DNA of 8,685 nt from the NCBI GenBank assembly GCA_021777365.1, contig JAJYDP010000174.1, forward strand, positions 1 to 8,685. The letters are read 5' to 3'. Below the pieces are notes generated by a model. It was not told the origin of the DNA and ran no database searches. It was given only the letters and a program-made list of their open reading frames with translations. Shown here piece by piece: positions 6,164-8,685 of this stretch. A program made the position numbers and the translations under genes. How positions within the stretch are numbered: position 1 is the stretch's first letter; each line of letters starts with the position of its first letter. This DNA comes from Chloroflexota bacterium. GTDB lineage: Bacteria; Chloroflexota; Limnocylindria; Limnocylindrales; CSP1-4.

Positions 6164-7495
6164 ATGTCCGACACGATCGCAGGTTCGCCGCAGGCACCGG
6201 GCGCATCGGGGGCCGCATCCACCGCGCCCGGCGCCCCGACCTCGGCCGGAACCGCCACCTCGTCCGGCCGACCCGACCCCCTCGGCTTCCTCGGCGAGGA
6301 GCTCGCCGAGCTCCAGGCGAAGCACCTGTACCGGCCGCTCCGCGTCATGACGGGTGCGCAGGCGCCGGAGACCGTCATGGACGGCCGGCCCGTGATCAGC
6401 CTCTCGTCGAACAACTACCTCGGGCTGGCCACGCACCCGCACCTGGTCCAGGCAGCGCTCGACGCGGTCCGGGATCTCGGCGTGGGGAGCGGCGCGGTGC
6501 GCACCATCGCCGGGACCATGGAGCTGCACCAGGAGCTGGAGCGGCGGCTGGCCGCCTTCAAGCACACCGAGGCAGTGCTGACCTTCCAGTCGGGGTTCAC
6601 CGCCAACAGCGGCGTCATCCCGACCATCACCGGCGAGCGCGACCTGATCGTCAGCGACGAGCTCAACCACGCGTCGATCATCGACGGGGTGCGGCTCTCG
6701 AAGGCATCGCGGGCCGTCTTCCCGCACCGCGACGTGGACGGCCTGGAGACGGTGCTGCGCGACGCCCGGGCGAAGGGCCGCGTCCCGGGCGCGGCCGGAT
6801 CGCCGGAATCGTCGGGCCCCTACGAGCACATCCTGGTGATCACCGACGGCGTCTTCTCGATGGACGGCGATATCGCGCCGCTCCCCGGCATCTGCGAGGT
6901 GGCCGAGCGATACGAGGCGGCGGTGATGGTCGACGACGCGCACGCATCGGGCGTGCTCGGGCGCAACGGCCGCGGCACGATCGATCATTTCGGGGTGCAC
7001 GGCCGGGTCGACGTCCAGGTCGGCACGCTCTCCAAGGCGGTCGGCGTCCTGGGCGGATACGTGGCCGGGCGGCAGCACCTGCGCGACTACCTGATCCAGC
7101 GTTCGCGGCCGTTCCTGTTCAGCACGTCCCATCCGCCGGCCGTGGCCGCCGCCTGCCTCGCCGCCATCGACGTGCTGGAGCAGGAACCGGAGCGGATCGA
7201 GCGGCTCTGGGCCAACACGCGCTTCTTCAAGGCGGGACTGCAGGAGCTGGGCTTCGACACGGGCGTGAGCGAGACGCCGATCACCCCGGTGATCGTGCGG
7301 GACTCGGAGAAGGCGGGCCGCATGAGCGACCGGCTCTTCGAGCTCGGCATCTTCGCGCAGGCGGTGGTCTACCCGACGGTCGCGATCGACAAGGCCCGCA
7401 TCCGCACCATCGTGACCAGCGAGCACACCCGCGACCAGCTCCAGCAGTGCCTGGACGCCTTCGCCACCGTCGGCCGCGAGCTTCGAGTGATCTGA
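6164..7495 (+). CDS. kbl: Glycine C-acetyltransferase-like PLP enzyme (alpha-oxoamine synthase)
   Basis: PLP-dependent acyltransferase of the alpha-oxoamine synthase family, 443 residues. The best fit is 2-amino-3-ketobutyrate CoA ligase, which converts 2-amino-3-oxobutanoate plus CoA to glycine plus acetyl-CoA. Start ATG 6164 is set by AGGAGG (6152-6157) 6 nt upstream; the frame is open to 6050, but that part is the translated repeat. Residues 2-36 are a Gly/Ala/Ser/Thr/Pro-rich extension not usual for the family (about 390-400 residues). Then come ISLSSNNYLGL, GSGAVRTIAGTMELH, SDELNHASIIDG, the cofactor-binding DDAHASGVLG (Asp257, His260), TLSKAVGVLGGYVAG with Schiff-base Lys291, and RPFLFSTSHPP. 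No threonine dehydrogenase is nearby, so threonine breakdown is not shown. BioF (8-amino-7-oxononanoate synthase) or another acyl-CoA specificity is the main alternative; AVRTIAGTMELH favours Kbl. Confidence 0.9.
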   Translation: MSDTIAGSPQAPGASGAASTAPGAPTSAGTATSSGRPDPLGFLGEELAELQAKHLYRPLRVMTGAQAPETVMDGRPVISLSSNNYLGLATHPHLVQAALDAVRDLGVGSGAVRTIAGTMELHQELERRLAAFKHTEAVLTFQSGFTANSGVIPTITGERDLIVSDELNHASIIDGVRLSKASRAVFPHRDVDGLETVLRDARAKGRVPGAAGSPESSGPYEHILVITDGVFSMDGDIAPLPGICEVAERYEAAVMVDDAHASGVLGRNGRGTIDHFGVHGRVDVQVGTLSKAVGVLGGYVAGRQHLRDYLIQRSRPFLFSTSHPPAVAAACLAAIDVLEQEPERIERLWANTRFFKAGLQELGFDTGVSETPITPVIVRDSEKAGRMSDRLFELGIFAQAVVYPTVAIDKARIRTIVTSEHTRDQLQQCLDAFATVGRELRVI

Positions 7496-7523
7496 GGGAC
7501 TGGCGGGCCGACCCGGCAGGGCG

Positions 7524-7656
7524 GCGCCACGCCTCACGTGCCTGCCAGGCGGCCAGGTGGGTGCCACGCCGCCAGGTGCGTGCCACGCGGCCAGGTGCCT
7601 GCCACGCGGGCACGTGCCTGCCACGCCGCCAGGTGCGTGCCACGCGGGCACGTGCG
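7524..7656. repeat. 19-bp tandem repeat array, six copies plus one degenerate
   Basis: Exact 19-bp period with units starting at 7543, 7562, 7581, 7600, 7619 and 7638, consensus TGCCACGCSGSCASGTGCS (S = G or C). A degenerate copy at 7524-7542 is in phase by its CACGTG. The palindrome CACGTG occurs at 7535, 7611 and 7649, always at the same place in the unit, and junctions such as GCGTGCCACGC (units 2/3 and 5/6) are themselves palindromic. The period is not a multiple of three, so this is not coding. It begins about 28 bp after the synthase stop codon, in the gap between two convergent genes. It could be a minisatellite, a protein-binding array or a transcript-end structure. Confidence 0.85.
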
Positions 7657-7828
7657 CGGGGCGCGCGGGGCGCGCGGGCGGCGGTGCGCGACCCAGGTGG
7701 TCGCGAACACTTCTTGACCAACGTCCGTGGGGTGAACGCGGGACGATCGTTCCGACCGGCGCGCCGGATCTCGAGCAGCTGGTTGCCTCGGACGAGCCCC
7801 AATCCGTGCGTGGCGCCGCGCGTCCACG
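7657..7828. other. Gap with a G-rich repeat and no convincing gene
   Basis: It starts with a short 9-bp repeat, GGGGCGCGC at 7658-7666 and again at 7667-7675, then GGGCGGCGG; this gives four G-runs of at least two. The rest has lower GC and contains TTGACC (7714-7719) without a matching -10. On the minus strand, 7811-7692 reads GNQLLEIRRAGRND and RTLVKKCSRPP, faintly like RelE/Gp49-type toxins, but with no start, no complete fold and no ribosome site. No T-rich terminator is visible for either convergent gene. Confidence 0.4.
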
Positions 7829-8554
7829 TCACCTGCGGCAGGGAGCAGCCCGCCGCAGCGGCGCCATTGTCCGTCTCGCGTTCACCGGGCGGACGATGGT
7901 CAGGAACGACAGCCCCGCGACGGAGGTATCGGGCCGGGCCAGCCAGCGGTTCATGGTCCGGGCATCGGCCGGGTAGGCATGGCGGAGCACGGCTTGGTGC
8001 ATCGCGACCCGCCGTCTGTTCCCGTGGCTCTCCTCGAGCACCACCCACGTCGCGACGACGCTCGGCCGCCATCCGCGGTCGCGGGCAACGACCGGCGCGA
8101 GCCGGCGCTTGCGATCGAGCGCGGCAAGCAGGTCCTGCAGGTCGACCAGCTCGCTCTTGAGCTCGATGACGAGCAGCGCCCGTCGTTCGGCATGCCAGGC
8201 CAGCAGGTCGATCGACCCGCGCTCGCCGTACACGGAGAAGGACGCCTCCGCCACGAACTGCCAGCCGGGGGCACGGGCGAGACGCCGCGCCAGCTGGTCC
8301 TGCATCGCGGCGTGCCGCTGGTCGAGGAGGCGCGCGAGCTCGCCGCTCCGCCACTGGAGGTCGACCGACGCGCGTGCCCCGAGTGCGGCGGCGATACGGC
8401 GGATCCCGCCGAGCGTCATCGCGTCGATATGGCCGCTCTCCATCCGGGACACGGTCGCGCGCGAGCAGTGGGCCTCCGTCGCCAGGTCCGCCTGGGTCCA
8501 GGCCCGCCTGACGCGGAGTGCCCGGACCGCCGAGCCGGCTCGCTGGTCGTCCAC
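7829..8554 (-). CDS. XRE-type HTH protein fused to a PD-(D/E)XK nuclease-like domain
   Basis: 241 residues. Residues about 8-60 are an XRE/Cro helix-turn-helix (RALRVRRAWTQADLATEA, CSRATVSRMESG), a DNA-binding domain that usually acts at an operator. Residues about 95-165 look like a restriction-endonuclease fold: Glu103 in VAEASFSVYGERG, Asp116 in GSIDLLAW, then Glu131 and Lys133 in LLVIELKSELVD, matching the E...D...ExK catalytic pattern. The C-terminus (RTMNRWLARPDTSVAGLSFL) is a further conserved-looking block. Start is GTG 8554, which puts the HTH near the N-terminus; no Shine-Dalgarno is seen, but GACAAT lies 7 nt before it, fitting leaderless expression. It stands alone, convergent with the synthase gene, with a 19-bp repeat array beyond its 3' end. 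It could be a regulator with a vestigial nuclease fold or an active DNA-targeting enzyme; the sequence does not decide. Confidence 0.85.
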   Translation of the reverse strand: MDDQRAGSAVRALRVRRAWTQADLATEAHCSRATVSRMESGHIDAMTLGGIRRIAAALGARASVDLQWRSGELARLLDQRHAAMQDQLARRLARAPGWQFVAEASFSVYGERGSIDLLAWHAERRALLVIELKSELVDLQDLLAALDRKRRLAPVVARDRGWRPSVVATWVVLEESHGNRRRVAMHQAVLRHAYPADARTMNRWLARPDTSVAGLSFLTIVRPVNARRTMAPLRRAAPCRR

Positions 8555-8561
8555 GCGGGCG

Positions 8562-8567
8562 ATTGTC
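8562..8567 (-). promoter_or_regulatory. -10-like box for leaderless HTH-nuclease gene
   Basis: GACAAT on the minus strand ends 7 nt before the GTG at 8554. No clear -35 and no ribosome site are present. The spacing equals that before the ATG at 4777. Confidence 0.4.
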
Positions 8568-8645
8568 CCGGCCGGCCATCACCGCTGGCTTGTCGCGGGC
8601 TTGCCGGCGGGTTCACGGCGTGGTCCCAGCGCGTAGAAGGGACCG

Positions 8646-8685
8646 TTGACGGCGCACCCCGATCTGCCCGACGCCCGCGCCCCCG
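8646..8685 (+). CDS. Possible start of a next gene (cut by window edge)
   Basis: TTG at 8646 opens a frame, with no stop to the edge, that would read as MTAHPDLPDARAP after initiation. TAGAAG (8634-8639) lies 6 nt upstream, resembling the leaderless arrangement of two other genes here. Only 13 codons are visible, so the product is unknown and the call may be chance. The 91 bp between 8554 and 8646 would then be a divergent promoter region. Confidence 0.2.
   Translation, partial: MTAHPDLPDARAP

Noticed and set aside
4669..6414. Long minus-strand open frame opposite the FAH gene
   Set aside because: The plus strand carries a full FAH domain with all metal ligands; the antisense product is Arg/Pro/Gly-rich and matches nothing I recognise.
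6122..7651. Long minus-strand open frame opposite the Kbl-like gene and repeat array
   Set aside because: It is antisense to a complete PLP enzyme and starts inside the 19-bp array; its composition is typical of a shadow frame.
7524..7656. CRISPR array
   Set aside because: The 19-bp units abut without spacers, and no cas-like gene is present.
7714..7719. Plus-strand -35 box TTGACC
   Set aside because: No -10-like hexamer follows at 15-19 nt and no plus-strand gene begins downstream.
7281..8582. 433-residue minus-strand frame overlapping the HTH-nuclease gene
   Set aside because: The overlapping 241-residue frame has a clear HTH and nuclease pattern. The longer frame is Arg/Pro/Ala-rich and runs through the repeat array.

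Overview
The window is very GC-rich, with G or C at most third codon positions. It looks like a high-GC, free-living bacterium. The Ala/Pro/Ser-rich linker after the lipoprotein cysteine of the sugar-binding protein, two -10-like boxes 7 nt before start codons (leaderless style), and a stand-alone HTH/PD-(D/E)XK protein make me lean to Chloroflexota (Limnocylindria/Ellin6529-like). That placement is inference only; an actinobacterium cannot be excluded from the sequence.

Left half (1-4672, all on the minus strand): a carbohydrate ABC-importer operon read right to left. A strong promoter (-35 TTGACA, -10-like TAAACT) has a LacI-type palindrome where transcription should start. After a leader of about 200 nt come a LacI-family repressor (4436-3339), a lipoprotein sugar-binding protein (3208-1910), a MalF-like permease (1791-784) and a MalG-like permease that runs off the left edge (756-1). 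No ATPase (MalK/MsiK) or glycoside hydrolase is seen; the ATPase is presumably to the left or shared in trans. The layout fits a self-regulated uptake operon: the repressor controls its own promoter and, by read-through, the importer genes. A hairpin between the binding-protein and permease genes could raise binding-protein level over permease level.

Middle (4673-7495, plus strand): a possible 68-residue leaderless small protein (4777-4983) ends 3 nt before a fumarylacetoacetate-hydrolase-family enzyme (4987-6039). A PLP-dependent alpha-oxoamine synthase, most like glycine C-acetyltransferase (2-amino-3-ketobutyrate CoA ligase), follows at 6164-7495. The 124-bp gap before it holds an 18-bp tandem repeat. 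The two enzymes are co-oriented, but no shared pathway can be proven.

Right part (7496-8685): a 19-bp tandem repeat array of six good copies plus one degenerate copy lies just after the synthase gene. Then come a short G-rich repeat, a stretch without a convincing gene, and a minus-strand gene (8554-7829) for an XRE helix-turn-helix fused to a PD-(D/E)XK nuclease-like domain with its acidic/Lys residues intact. The last 40 bases may start another plus-strand gene.

The parts most worth a second look are the 19-bp array beside the HTH-nuclease fusion, the promoter/operator arrangement upstream of lacI, the leaderless small ORF, and the recurrence of 18-19 bp tandem repeats at four unrelated places, two of them inside coding sequence.
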